A stretch of 64,000 nt of DNA from Microbacterium proteolyticum (GCF_029639405.1 NZ_CP121274.1:1798001-1862000); one strand, 5' to 3'. Shown: positions 51,029 through 59,601, counted from the first letter of the stretch. Program-made: numbers and translations. Notes: generated by a model not told the origin, from the sequence alone.

Positions 51029-51057
51029 AGCGTACGAAACCTGACGCCGACTGTCAA
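51029..51057 (-). promoter_or_regulatory. Promoter of the levansucrase gene
   Basis: TTGACA (51052-51057), 17 bases, TACGCT (51029-51034) on the minus strand: the best -35/-10 pair noticed in the window. Confidence 0.8.
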
Positions 51058-51067
51058 ACGATTGACA
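51052..51067. promoter_or_regulatory. LacI-type operator shared by divergent promoters
   Basis: TGTCAAACGATTGACA, a near-perfect 16-bp palindrome with the central CG typical of LacI-family sites. Its left half is the -35 of the levansucrase promoter (minus strand). Its right half is TTGACA, a -35 for the plus strand with GAATCT 17 bases on (51085-51090). One bound repressor would block both directions. The LacI gene at 55175-56149 is the likely partner. Confidence 0.75.
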
Positions 51068-51246
51068 TAATTTGTGTTCGCTGAGAATCTCTGGCACTCT
51101 CGACGCGAGCCGCCGAACGGTGTGCTCCGTGGCATCCCTCCTCCTTCGCGGTCATCTGAGCCCGCATCGCCACCCTTTCGCGACGACGTGAACCCGGTCG
51201 AACAGACCCCCGTTCGTCGCGCCCGCCACCAGCCCTCTGGAGTGTC

Positions 51247-52365
51247 ATGACCCCTCTCATCCCCACCGCCCGCCGGGCGCGGTCCCGGCGTGTCCCCGCC
51301 GCGACCGCGGCCGCCCTGGCGTCGTCCGCGGCGCTGATCCTGCTGGCCGCCGCCCCCGCCCACGCGGCCGGTTCCCTGTCCACCTTCGAGGGCCAGGATG
51401 CCGCGAATGGCGCGAAAAGCCTGATCGGCGACCACGTCTCGCTGGCGTCGGCGACGCTCGCATCCGGCCGTGGCGTGCAGGCCGCCTCCTTCGCAGAGCT
51501 CGACCTCGGTCTTCCGGGCGGCCCCGTCTCCGGTGTCGCGCTGAGCACGGGCTCGCTTCGCGCCGCTGATCCCTCGGCCTCGTCCGACGTCGACTTCACC
51601 GCCTCGGCGCTGCTCGGCCCGAACGGCAAGCTCACCACCACGGGCGATCTCGGCGGTGGTGGTTCCGCCGTGCTGGAGTCCTCGTCCGGCCGGACCACCT
51701 ACGACGCCGCGGAGCTCCACCTGGAGGTCGTTCCCGAGGGCGACACTCTGACAATCGTTTACCAGATCGGTAGCGAGGAGTACGCGGACTGGGCCGCGCG
51801 CGACTACACCGACGCGTTCGGCGTCTTCGTCGACGGACGCCTCTGCTCCACCGTCGACGACCTCCCCGTCGGCGTCGAGACCATCAACGCGGACACGCGT
51901 CCGGAGCTCTTCGTCTCCAACCTCACCGCCGACGGCGCACCCGGCGATCGCGCGACCGAGATGAACGGATACACGGTGCCGCTCACCTGCACCGCCGAGG
52001 TCACCCCCGGTCAGCCGGTCACCGTCGTCGCCGCGGTCGCCGACACGCGCGACGGCCAGCTCGACTCCACGCTCCTCCTTGCCGCGGGGGGAATCTCCTC
52101 GGTACCCGGACCCGTGCAGCCGACGACCCCGCCGGTCGTCGATGACGGCGGAGCCGCGGCATCCCCCGACCCGGTCCCCGCCTCCGACGCGTCGTCCACC
52201 GGATCCGGATCCGCACGACCCGGCTCCCCGCTGGCGAACACGGGTGTGGACGGCGCAGCCCTGACCGCCGGGGCTGGAATCGCCGCGGCCGCGGTGGGCG
52301 CCGGCGTGACCGCTCTCGTGATCGCCCGCCGCCGCCGTGCCCGCGATGGGGTGAGCGCGCCGTGA
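51247..52365 (+). CDS. Surface protein with choice-of-anchor L domain and LAxTG sorting signal
   Basis: A 372-residue exported protein. The signal peptide ends near residue 41 (APAHA|AG). The domain at about 45-275 matches choice-of-anchor L: FEGQDAANGAKSLIGDHVSL and YQIGSEEYADWAARDYTDAFGVFVDG. A Pro/Ser-rich spacer follows, then LANTG, a hydrophobic helix and RRRRAR, the layout of a class E sortase substrate. TGGAG lies before the ATG. It starts the operon with an adhesin-like protein and a levanase, under a LacI-type operator. It might hold the levan matrix or levanase complex at the wall; that is inferred. Confidence 0.85.
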   Translation: MTPLIPTARRARSRRVPAATAAALASSAALILLAAAPAHAAGSLSTFEGQDAANGAKSLIGDHVSLASATLASGRGVQAASFAELDLGLPGGPVSGVALSTGSLRAADPSASSDVDFTASALLGPNGKLTTTGDLGGGGSAVLESSSGRTTYDAAELHLEVVPEGDTLTIVYQIGSEEYADWAARDYTDAFGVFVDGRLCSTVDDLPVGVETINADTRPELFVSNLTADGAPGDRATEMNGYTVPLTCTAEVTPGQPVTVVAAVADTRDGQLDSTLLLAAGGISSVPGPVQPTTPPVVDDGGAAASPDPVPASDASSTGSGSARPGSPLANTGVDGAALTAGAGIAAAAVGAGVTALVIARRRRARDGVSAP

Positions 52366-53498
52366 TCCGCGTCGGCTCCCGCCTCCCCGTCCGTTCCGCG
52401 GCCGGCGCGGTGCTCGCTCTCGCGGGGGCGGCGGTCCTCGCGGCCCCCGCGCACGCGCGCGCCGAGCTGCCGCTCGTGGCGGAGACCACCGTCGTCCAGG
52501 ACGGTCCCGCGACCGTCTCGGACGTGCGGTGGGTGCTCCCCGCGGAGGCCGCTCCCGGAGACACCGTCGAGCTCCTCCTTCCGGAGCACGCGGGCGGTGC
52601 GGCGGGAGCCGACTGGATCTCCTCCACGGGCGTCGTGATCGGTACGGCGCGGCTCGATGCCACCGGAAGGCTCGTCATCGAGCTCACCGACGCCGTCGCC
52701 GACCCCGCCAACCGCGCGGGGGAGGCGATCGTGCGATCGACCGAGGAGGTCGGGCCCCCGATCGTGACGGCATCCTCGTCCACCGCCGACGCGACCCTGC
52801 GCCCCGGCGAACGACCCGGACCCTTCTACGGCATCCCCGACCGTACGCGCGGCAACAAGTACGGCTTCTGGGCCGACGAGGACGAGACCCGTGCGCGGTG
52901 GGTCGTGGAAGCACCGCGCGGGCCGTGGGACGTCCTCGACATCGTCGATCGAGTGGGGCCGGGCCAGCGTGTCGACTGCGCGGCCGGGGTGAGCGTGCGA
53001 TCCGCGGTCGCGACGCATCCGGACACCGGGGCGCTCGTCGACCCGGTCGACGTGCCCGCGGAGCGCGTGCGCGTCGACTGCAGTGAGACCGAAGTGGCGG
53101 TGCACGTCGAGCCCGTGGGCGACGAGATCGTCGGGGTCGCCCTCGACACGCTCCCGGATGCGCCCTCGACCGAGATCACCAACGCGGCGACCTTCGAGGC
53201 GCGCCGCACCCAGCCGGGTGAGCCGGTACGCGCGGTCGGCTGGGAGTCCCTCCTCGTCGAGCAGCCCCCGGTCCCGCCGACCGCACCGCCGACGCCGGAG
53301 CCGCCCCTGCCGGAGCCGCCCCTGCCGGAGCCCCCGGTAGCGGAGACCCCGGTGCCCGCGCCGCCCGTGCCCGCACGCTTGGCCGAGACGGGGTCGGAGG
53401 GATCGGCTGTGTCGTTCGCCGCGGCCGCCGTCGGTCTGCTGGCCGCGGGGTGGACCGCTCTCGCCCTGCACGCGCGCCGCGCCCGGGGGCGCGCATGA
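52362..53498 (+). CDS. LAxTG-anchored surface protein, adhesin-like
   Basis: A 378-residue exported protein: signal peptide to about residue 33 (APAHARA), then a beta-rich region (about 35-295) resembling fibrinogen- or collagen-adhesin Ig-like folds (VRWVLPAEAAPGDTVELLLP, then GFWADEDETRARWVVEAP). A proline-rich wall-spanning repeat with PEPPL units follows, then LAETG, a helix and a basic tail for sortase anchoring. The GTG start overlaps the upstream stop by four bases. The adhesin assignment is structural guesswork; the anchoring signal is clear. Confidence 0.78.
   Translation: MIRVGSRLPVRSAAGAVLALAGAAVLAAPAHARAELPLVAETTVVQDGPATVSDVRWVLPAEAAPGDTVELLLPEHAGGAAGADWISSTGVVIGTARLDATGRLVIELTDAVADPANRAGEAIVRSTEEVGPPIVTASSSTADATLRPGERPGPFYGIPDRTRGNKYGFWADEDETRARWVVEAPRGPWDVLDIVDRVGPGQRVDCAAGVSVRSAVATHPDTGALVDPVDVPAERVRVDCSETEVAVHVEPVGDEIVGVALDTLPDAPSTEITNAATFEARRTQPGEPVRAVGWESLLVEQPPVPPTAPPTPEPPLPEPPLPEPPVAETPVPAPPVPARLAETGSEGSAVSFAAAAVGLLAAGWTALALHARRARGRA
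53295..53330 (+). repeat. Tandem 15-bp repeat encoding PEPPL units
   Basis: CCGGAGCCGCCCCTG occurs twice in tandem (53295-53309 and 53310-53324) with a partial third copy. It encodes the proline-rich stalk of the surface protein and could vary in number between strains. Confidence 0.7.
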
Positions 53499-55135
53499 CG
53501 GGCGTCGAGAACCCCGGCGCGAAACGATCCGTGCGCCCGGGCCGGGCGACCCTGCTGTCGCTGATCGCCGGCGGCGTCGTGGTGGCGATCGGTCTCGTGG
53601 TCCTCCTGCTCCCGCGCGACGCTTCGCCGCCCGTCGAACCGACGCCCACGGCGACGTCCGACGCGTTCGACGTGCCCGAGGGCTGGGAGAGGTTCCGGCC
53701 CACGTTCCACCTCACCCCCGAGCAGCACTGGATGAACGACCCGCAACGCCCCGTCCTCATCGACGGCGAGTGGCACCTCTACTACCTGTACAACGCCGAC
53801 TACCCCGAGGGGAACGGCACCGAGTGGCACCTGGCGACCTCGGCCGACATGGTGACGTGGAAGAACCGCGGTGTCGCGATCGAGAAGTACCGCAACGGGC
53901 TCGGTGACATCCTGACCGGCAGCGCCGTCGTCGATGAACGCGACACCGCGGGATTCGGCGCGGGCACGATCGTCGCGCTCACGACGCAGCAGGACGAGGG
54001 AGTGCAACGGCAGTCGCTGTTCACCTCGACCGACGGGGGCCGGACGTTCCAGAACTACGAAGGGAATCCGATCATGGACAACCCCGGCGTCACCGACTGG
54101 CGCGACCCCAAGGTCGTCTGGGACGACGCCCACGAGCGGTGGGTGATGGTGCTGGCGGAAGGCGAGCGCCTCGGCTTCTACACCTCCACGAACCTCCGCG
54201 AGTGGACCTACGTCTCGGACTTCGTGCGCGACGGCTACGGCCTCCTCGAGTGCCCCGACCTGTTCGAGATGGTCGACCCGGTCTCGGGGCGCCGCACCTG
54301 GGTGCTCGGAGCGAGCGCGGATGCCGCGCGCTCCGGCGGCACGACCGGCTTCGCCTACTGGACCGGGACGTGGGACGGGGAGCGCTTCGCCGCCGATGCC
54401 GACGAGCCGCAGTGGCTCGACGGAGGATCCGACTTCTACGCCGCGGTGACGTGGGACGACCCCCGCGACGGGGACCGGGGCCGACTGGAACGCCGGTTCG
54501 CCCTCGCGTGGGTCAACAACTGGGCGTACGCCCGGGAGCTGCCCGGGGGAAGCTCACAGGGCGGCTCCCTCTCGACCACGCGGGAGATCACGCTGCGCGA
54601 GGTGGACGGGCGTCTCACGCTGCTCTCGCAGCCGGTCACCGAGGTCGCGGCCCAGGAGGGTCGGGCCCGCTCCGCCGTCGCCCCCGTGACGGTGGCCCCT
54701 GGGAACATCACCGCGCTGCCGGTGCAGAGCACCGGGGCCGCCTATCGCCTGCGGGCGACCGTGTCCGCTCCCGACGGCGGTGAGGTGCGGCTCCGGCTGG
54801 GCTCGCCCGAGCGAGGGGAGGTCACGGTGGGCTATGACGCCGAGGCGGGGAAGGTCTTCCTCGACCGTCGACGCGATGAGGCGGCGGATGCCCTGTCCGA
54901 CACGTATCGCGAGGTGCGCGTCGCCCCGGTCGGAACCGGGGGGATGGTCGTCTTCGACGTGATCGTCGACGCGTCCTCGATCGAGGTCTTCACCGGAGAC
55001 GGGCAGGCCTCGCTCACCTCTGCGGCGTTCGTCGATCTCGCGGGGGGCGTCACCGTCGAGTCCGTCGGGGCCGAGGCGGAGATCCGCGACGTGTCCCTGT
55101 CCCCCCTCGCTGTCAACGACCCGAGCGCTCCCTGA
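53495..55135 (+). CDS. Membrane-anchored GH32 levanase
   Basis: A 546-residue GH32 fructan hydrolase displayed on the cell. An N-terminal helix (about residues 19-40) has no cleavage site, so it stays anchored. Motifs: HWMNDPQRP (D82), GDILTGSAVV, DWRDPK and LECPDLFEM with the acid/base Glu. The C-terminal sandwich begins near residue 365. It resembles the Tat-secreted GH32 at 38544 in its WxxDPQRP signature. Its ATG overlaps the surface-protein stop (ATGA), so the enzyme is made together with two wall-anchored proteins. Confidence 0.92.
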   Translation: MTGVENPGAKRSVRPGRATLLSLIAGGVVVAIGLVVLLLPRDASPPVEPTPTATSDAFDVPEGWERFRPTFHLTPEQHWMNDPQRPVLIDGEWHLYYLYNADYPEGNGTEWHLATSADMVTWKNRGVAIEKYRNGLGDILTGSAVVDERDTAGFGAGTIVALTTQQDEGVQRQSLFTSTDGGRTFQNYEGNPIMDNPGVTDWRDPKVVWDDAHERWVMVLAEGERLGFYTSTNLREWTYVSDFVRDGYGLLECPDLFEMVDPVSGRRTWVLGASADAARSGGTTGFAYWTGTWDGERFAADADEPQWLDGGSDFYAAVTWDDPRDGDRGRLERRFALAWVNNWAYARELPGGSSQGGSLSTTREITLREVDGRLTLLSQPVTEVAAQEGRARSAVAPVTVAPGNITALPVQSTGAAYRLRATVSAPDGGEVRLRLGSPERGEVTVGYDAEAGKVFLDRRRDEAADALSDTYREVRVAPVGTGGMVVFDVIVDASSIEVFTGDGQASLTSAAFVDLAGGVTVESVGAEAEIRDVSLSPLAVNDPSAP

Positions 55136-55140
55136 GGGAG

Positions 55141-55171
55141 TGCGGCTCCGCCGGGATCCGGCGGAGCCGCA
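55141..55171. terminator. Bidirectional terminator between levanase and LacI genes
   Basis: A 12-bp perfect stem (TGCGGCTCCGCC / GGCGGAGCCGCA) with a seven-base loop, six bases after the levanase stop and four before the end of the convergent LacI gene. Confidence 0.8.
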
Positions 55172-55174
55172 CCG

Positions 55175-56149
55175 TCAGGAGGTCCAGCCCTGCAGCAGCT
55201 CGACCGGAAGAGGCTCTTCCTCGACCTCGGTCAGCGTGGCATCCGCCATCCGTGCCCGCAGCAGGTCGACGGCCCGGGCGGCCATTCGCTCGATCGGCTG
55301 ACGGACGGTGGTGAGTCCGGGCACGGCCATCCGGAGCGCTGCGGCGCCGTCGTAGCCGACGATCCGGAGGTCGTCCGGGACGCGTCGTCCGGTCTTGCGC
55401 GCCCAGTCCAGCGCCATGAGCGCGGTGAGATCGTCGCTGGCGAACACCCCGTCCGCGGGGTTCAGGGTGAGCCATGTCTCGATGGCGGCGCGACGACGAT
55501 CCACCGGGGTGTCGTAGCCGTAGGCCATCACGCGGGGCTCGAGTCCGTGGCGGTCCATGACCTCGCGGTAGGCCGCGGCGCGCGCGTTGCCGGGGTGATC
55601 GGTCGCGGTGATGTGCACCGGTGAACGGGATCCGCGGGAGATCAGGTGTTCGGCGGCGAGGAGCCCACCGGTGCGGTTGTCGCTGTGGACGGTCGGGATG
55701 CCCTCGCTGAGTCGTCGGTCGATGGCGACGATGGGCAGATCGGCGCGTCCGTAGCCGGCGACGTCCCGGTTGTGCGTGGAGCTGATGATCCCGTCGACGC
55801 GGTTCCCCTGCAGGAGGTCCAGGTAGCGCTCTTCGCGTTCGGGGGTGTCGTGGCAGTCGCAGAGGAGCATCTTGTAGCCGCTCTCGGCCAGTGCGCCCTC
55901 GACGTGGGTCGCGAGTTCTCCGAAGAACGGGTCGGCGACCGTCGGGACGATGAGCCCCACGAGCGTGGAGCGCTGGCCGATGAGCGACCGGGCGATCTCA
56001 TTGGGGCGATAGCCGAGTGCCGTGACCGCGTCATCGACCCGGCGGCGGATGTCGTCGCTGAGATAGCCCCGGTTGTTGAGGACGCGAGAGACGGTGGTGA
56101 CCGACACGCCGGCGTGCGCGGCGACGTCCTGCAGCTTGGGTCGGCTCAT
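55175..56149 (-). CDS. LacI-family regulator of the levan module
   Basis: A 324-residue LacI-type repressor. The helix-turn-helix is KLQDVAAHAGVSVTTVSRVLN with a standard hinge GYRPNEIARSLIGQRS. The effector domain (about 60-324) includes GLIVPTVADPFFGELATHVE and VGYDGAAALRMAVPGLTTVRQP. It lies at the end of the levansucrase/levanase block and is the nearest candidate to bind the 16-bp palindrome at 51052-51067. The start MSRPKLQD was chosen over an upstream GTG-type extension. A TACCGT box lies at 56198-56203. Confidence 0.9.
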   Translation of the reverse strand: MSRPKLQDVAAHAGVSVTTVSRVLNNRGYLSDDIRRRVDDAVTALGYRPNEIARSLIGQRSTLVGLIVPTVADPFFGELATHVEGALAESGYKMLLCDCHDTPEREERYLDLLQGNRVDGIISSTHNRDVAGYGRADLPIVAIDRRLSEGIPTVHSDNRTGGLLAAEHLISRGSRSPVHITATDHPGNARAAAYREVMDRHGLEPRVMAYGYDTPVDRRRAAIETWLTLNPADGVFASDDLTALMALDWARKTGRRVPDDLRIVGYDGAAALRMAVPGLTTVRQPIERMAARAVDLLRARMADATLTEVEEEPLPVELLQGWTS

Positions 56150-56197
56150 CGGATGCTCACGCTCCAGTGTCGGGAAACGGGCGCGGGTGCCCCCTCG

Positions 56198-56203
56198 ACG
56201 GTA
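56198..56203 (-). promoter_or_regulatory. -10 box of the lacI-type gene
   Basis: TACCGT on the minus strand, 48 bases before the ATG at 56149, giving a short leader. Confidence 0.45.
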
Positions 56204-56250
56204 TCCCACCGGGCCGCGGACACCGGGCCTCTCGGCGTCGGCCGAACGAG

Positions 56251-56283
56251 GTCGGGCCCGCGACAGGATGCTGCGGGCCCGAC
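56251..56283 (-). terminator. Terminator of the UDP-glucose dehydrogenase gene
   Basis: A perfect 11-bp stem (GTCGGGCCCGC / GCGGGCCCGAC) with an 11-base loop, 16 bases past the stop. Confidence 0.75.
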
Positions 56284-56299
56284 GGGGAGTCGTGCGGGG

Positions 56300-57625
56300 T
56301 CAGGGGCGACCCATGCCGTAGTACGTCCAGCCGGCGGAGCGCCAGGCGGCGGCATCCAGGCAGTTGCGTCCGTCGACCACCACGTGACCGGCGGTGAGCT
56401 CGGCGGCGTGGGCGGGATCGAGCTCGCGGCGGTACTCGTCCCACTCGGTGACGACGATGACGGCGTCGGCGCCGCGCAGGGCCTCGTCGCGGTCCTCGAC
56501 GTAGGTCAGCTGCGGGTGGATGCGACGAGCGTTCTCGATCGCCGCCGGGTCGGTGAGCGTCACATCGGCGCCGAGGCCGTGCAGGCGCACCGCCACATCG
56601 AGCGCGGGGGAGTCGCGGATGTCGTCGCTGTGGGGCTTGAAGGCCGCGCCGAGGACGGTCACCTTCTTCTCGAAGACCGACCCGCCCAGCGCCTGCACCG
56701 TGAGGTCCACGGCGCGGTCGCGACGGCGCAGGTTGATCGCGTCGATCTCGCGCAGGAACGCCACCGACTCGCCGCGGCCCAGCTCTTCGGCGCGAGCCGA
56801 GAAGGCGCGGATGTCCTTGGGCAGGCAGCCGCCGCCGAATCCGATGCCGGCGCCGAGGAAGCGGCGACCGATGCGCGCATCGTGTCCGATGGCGTCGGCG
56901 AGGGTCGTCACGTCGGCGCCCGTGACCTCGGCGATCTCGGCCATCGCGTTGATGAAGCTGATCTTGGTGGCGAGGAAGGCGTTGGCCGACACCTTCACCA
57001 GCTCGGCCGTGGCGTAGTCCGTCACGATGAACGGGGTGCCCTTGGCGATGGAGGGGTGGTAGACCTCGCGCAGGACGTCCGCGGTACGAGCGCCTTCCTC
57101 GCTGGGGGCGCCGTCGAGGCTCGGCACGCCGGCGACGAGACGGTCGGGGTCGACGGTGTCCTGGACGGCCCAGCCCTCGCGGAGGAACTCGGGGTTCCAG
57201 ACGAGGGTCGCCCCGCGCTCGGAGACCCGCGGTGCGAGCGACTCCGCCGTTCCGACCGGCACGGTCGACTTGCCGGCGACGATGTCCCCCTCGGAGAGGT
57301 AGGGCAGCAGGCCGTCGACGGCGGCGTGGACGTAGGTGAGGTCCGCGGCGTATCCGCCCGGCTGCTGCGGCGTACCCACGCCGATGAAGTGGACCTTCGC
57401 ACCCTGTGCGGCGGACATGTCGGTCGTGAAGGACAGCCGGCCGGAGGCGATGCCCTCGGTGAGGATCTCCTGGAGTCCGGGCTCGAAGAACGGGGCCTCC
57501 CCCTTCGAGAGCGAGGCCACCTTCCGCTCGTCGACGTCGATGCCGACGACCTCGTGTCCGATCGAGGCCATCGCGGCCGCGTGCACGGCTCCCAGGTATC
57601 CGCAACCAATCACAGAAAGACGCAC
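56300..57625 (-). CDS. ugd: UDP-glucose 6-dehydrogenase
   Basis: A 441-residue NAD-dependent enzyme that oxidises UDP-glucose twice to UDP-glucuronate, a precursor of acidic exopolysaccharides. The NAD fingerprint is VIGCGYLG (residues 5-12), then GTPQQPGG, STVPVGTAE and NPEFLREGWA. The catalytic cysteine is C267 in FGGGCLPKD. GAAFKPHSDDIRDSPAL marks the C-terminal domain. The GTG start has GGAGGAG five bases upstream. A related GDP- or UDP-N-acetyl-sugar dehydrogenase cannot be fully excluded. It follows the glycosylphosphotransferase gene, separated by 73 bases and a hairpin. Confidence 0.9.
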   Translation of the reverse strand: MRLSVIGCGYLGAVHAAAMASIGHEVVGIDVDERKVASLSKGEAPFFEPGLQEILTEGIASGRLSFTTDMSAAQGAKVHFIGVGTPQQPGGYAADLTYVHAAVDGLLPYLSEGDIVAGKSTVPVGTAESLAPRVSERGATLVWNPEFLREGWAVQDTVDPDRLVAGVPSLDGAPSEEGARTADVLREVYHPSIAKGTPFIVTDYATAELVKVSANAFLATKISFINAMAEIAEVTGADVTTLADAIGHDARIGRRFLGAGIGFGGGCLPKDIRAFSARAEELGRGESVAFLREIDAINLRRRDRAVDLTVQALGGSVFEKKVTVLGAAFKPHSDDIRDSPALDVAVRLHGLGADVTLTDPAAIENARRIHPQLTYVEDRDEALRGADAVIVVTEWDEYRRELDPAHAAELTAGHVVVDGRNCLDAAAWRSAGWTYYGMGRP

Positions 57626-57649
57626 AGGTCTCCTCCAGCTTTGTTGAGA

Positions 57650-57674
57650 GACGGCGCGCGAGTGTCGCGCCGTC
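57650..57674 (-). terminator. Hairpin between the glycosylphosphotransferase and ugd genes
   Basis: GACGGCGCG and CGCGCCGTC form a 9-bp stem with a seven-base loop, 24 bases past the transferase stop. No T-tract, so it may be a partial terminator. Confidence 0.5.
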
Positions 57675-57698
57675 GACCCGCGCGGGAGCGCGGGGAGT

Positions 57699-59273
57699 TC
57701 ACGCGGCCGTCTCGCCCGGTGCCAGTGCGGCACGGGCGGTCTTGCCGAGGATGACGAAGTCGCCCACGAGCGTCCAGTTCTCCACGTAGGAGAGGTCGAG
57801 GCGCACCGACTCCTCCCACGAGAGGGAGGAACGTCCGCTGACCTGCCAGAGGCCCGTGATGCCGGGCTTGGCCAGGAATCGACGATGCACGTGGTCAGCG
57901 TAGAGCGCCACTTCCGACGGCAGCGGGGGCCGCGGACCGACGAGCGACATCGACCCGCCGATCACGTTGAACAGCTGCGGCAGTTCGTCGAGGCTGAACT
58001 TGCGCATGATGCGGCCGATGGGCGTGACCCGCGGGTCGTTCTTCATCTTGAAGAGCACTTCGTTGCCGGCATCGCGTTCCTGCCGCGCGAGCTGCTCGAG
58101 AAGATCCTCCGCGTTGACGACCATGGAGCGGAACTTGATCATCGTGAATTCGCGGCCACGGAATCCGACGCGCTTCTGCCGGAAGAACACGGGGCCTTCG
58201 CTGGAGAGGCGGACCGCCATCGCGAGGAACGCCAGGAGCGGGCTCAGCACGATCACGCCGGCGATGCTCGCGACCAGGTCGACGGTGCGCTTGAGGAAAA
58301 CCTGCCCGCGGGAGAACCGCGGCGTCTCGACGTGGATGAGGGGGAGTCCCGCGACCGGGCGGGTGTGGAGGCGGGGTCCCGCGATGTCGATGATGCTCGG
58401 TGCGAGCACGAGGTGCTGCCGCCCGGCCTCGAGGCTCCACGAGATCTGCTTCACCTTGTCGGCGGGCAGTTCGTCTGCACTCGTTACGGCGACGGTGTCC
58501 GCGCCGGTGACCTGGAGGGCGCGCGAGATGTCGCCCACGTGGCCCATGACCGGGATGTCGGTTCCGGGGATGGTGTCGGCGACCTTGCCGCTGGGGACGC
58601 ACGCGCCCACGACGCGGTAGCCGGCGTTCGGGTTGCGGGCGAACTCGCGGGCGAGCTGGGTGACGGAGGGGAGCGAGCCCACGAGCAGGACGTTGGCCGA
58701 ATACTTCCCGCGCGAGCGCTGCACCACCAGCCACTGCCGCCAGAGCCAGCGGGTGAAGATGAGGACCAGGACGCCGACGGGCAGGCTGATCAGCAGATAC
58801 CCGCGGGCCACGTCGATCTGGGTCAGGAAGGCGATGATCGCGATCGTCCCGAAGAGCCGGAAGCTGGAGTCGACGACGCGGATGTACTCCTGCGACCCGG
58901 TGCCCAGCACGCGGTCGCTGCGGGAGTCGATGAACGACAGCGCCCACATCCAGGCGACGACCAGGACGGCCGAGAAGATCCAGTAGGAGAGGTCCGTGAT
59001 GCGGCTGTCGCGGCTCGCGGCGACGGCCGCGTTCCCGGTGCCGAACCATGCCAGCTGCGTGCCGTAGACCACCCAGATGAGTGCGGCGAGGTCGGTGAGG
59101 ATCAGGTTGCGGCGATACCGCTGGCGCCAGCGGTCGTGCGTCGAGGAGGGGGCCTGGGGGCGACGGTCCAGGAAGGACCCGCCCATCGGTTTCATCGTCG
59201 TCGTCGCATCATCGATGCCGACGACGGCGCCCTGCGACGTCGATGTCGCGCCGACCTTGAGGTCAGACGTCAC
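57699..59273 (-). CDS. Exopolysaccharide polyprenyl glycosylphosphotransferase, copy 2
   Basis: A 524-residue priming transferase paralogous to 29509-30981. It has four N-terminal helices (about 55-175), a Rossmann region (NVLLVGSLPSVTQLAREF), one more helix, then the sugar transferase core: FFRQKRVGFRG, MIKFRSMVVNAED, DPRVTPIGRIMRKFSLDELPQ, SLVGPRPPLPSE and GLWQVSGRSSLSWEES. The GTG at 59273 is tentative: AAGGGG lies about 11 bases upstream. With ugd downstream, it may begin a glucuronate-containing repeat unit. Confidence 0.92.
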   Translation of the reverse strand: MTSDLKVGATSTSQGAVVGIDDATTTMKPMGGSFLDRRPQAPSSTHDRWRQRYRRNLILTDLAALIWVVYGTQLAWFGTGNAAVAASRDSRITDLSYWIFSAVLVVAWMWALSFIDSRSDRVLGTGSQEYIRVVDSSFRLFGTIAIIAFLTQIDVARGYLLISLPVGVLVLIFTRWLWRQWLVVQRSRGKYSANVLLVGSLPSVTQLAREFARNPNAGYRVVGACVPSGKVADTIPGTDIPVMGHVGDISRALQVTGADTVAVTSADELPADKVKQISWSLEAGRQHLVLAPSIIDIAGPRLHTRPVAGLPLIHVETPRFSRGQVFLKRTVDLVASIAGVIVLSPLLAFLAMAVRLSSEGPVFFRQKRVGFRGREFTMIKFRSMVVNAEDLLEQLARQERDAGNEVLFKMKNDPRVTPIGRIMRKFSLDELPQLFNVIGGSMSLVGPRPPLPSEVALYADHVHRRFLAKPGITGLWQVSGRSSLSWEESVRLDLSYVENWTLVGDFVILGKTARAALAPGETAA

Positions 59274-59601
59274 AGTGCGTAGGCCCCTTTCCCCGGTGAC
59301 CCCGGATCGTGGTTCTCCTCGGAACGATAACAGCCTCAACTCACCCCGTGAATCACCCCTGTATGAACGGATTGTTTCCTGAGCGTGCGCAGCAGTCACC
59401 CGAAGTTTCCCCAGATGAAGGCCATGTCCGCCGATCGGGGGACACGGTCGCGGCCGCGGATTCGCGGACCGATGCATCGTCCGCCCGTCGTCGAAGGACA
59501 CCCGTGCCCGCACTCCTTTGGTGCACGGGTTCGGGTCGCCTAGACTCGGCGGCGGCCGGTGGCTTCCCATCCCCCTGGTCGCGACTCCGGGGGGATCGCT
59601 G
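59274..59601. other. Divergent intergenic region with promoter and hairpin, no gene
   Basis: This 328-bp gap lies between the minus-strand transferase and the plus-strand PIG-L gene. An 8-bp stem hairpin (ACCCGTGC at 59500-59507, GCACGGGT at 59523-59530) and a TAGACT -10 candidate (59541-59546) precede the PIG-L gene. No coding sequence is convincing. Confidence 0.5.
59541..59546 (+). promoter_or_regulatory. -10 box of the first PIG-L gene
   Basis: TAGACT, about 55 bases before the ATG at 59602, just after a hairpin. Confidence 0.4.

Noticed and set aside
53295-53330. Tandem 15-bp repeat as a CRISPR or mobile-element trace
   Set aside because: It is in frame and encodes a proline-rich wall-spanning stalk, a normal feature of sortase substrates.
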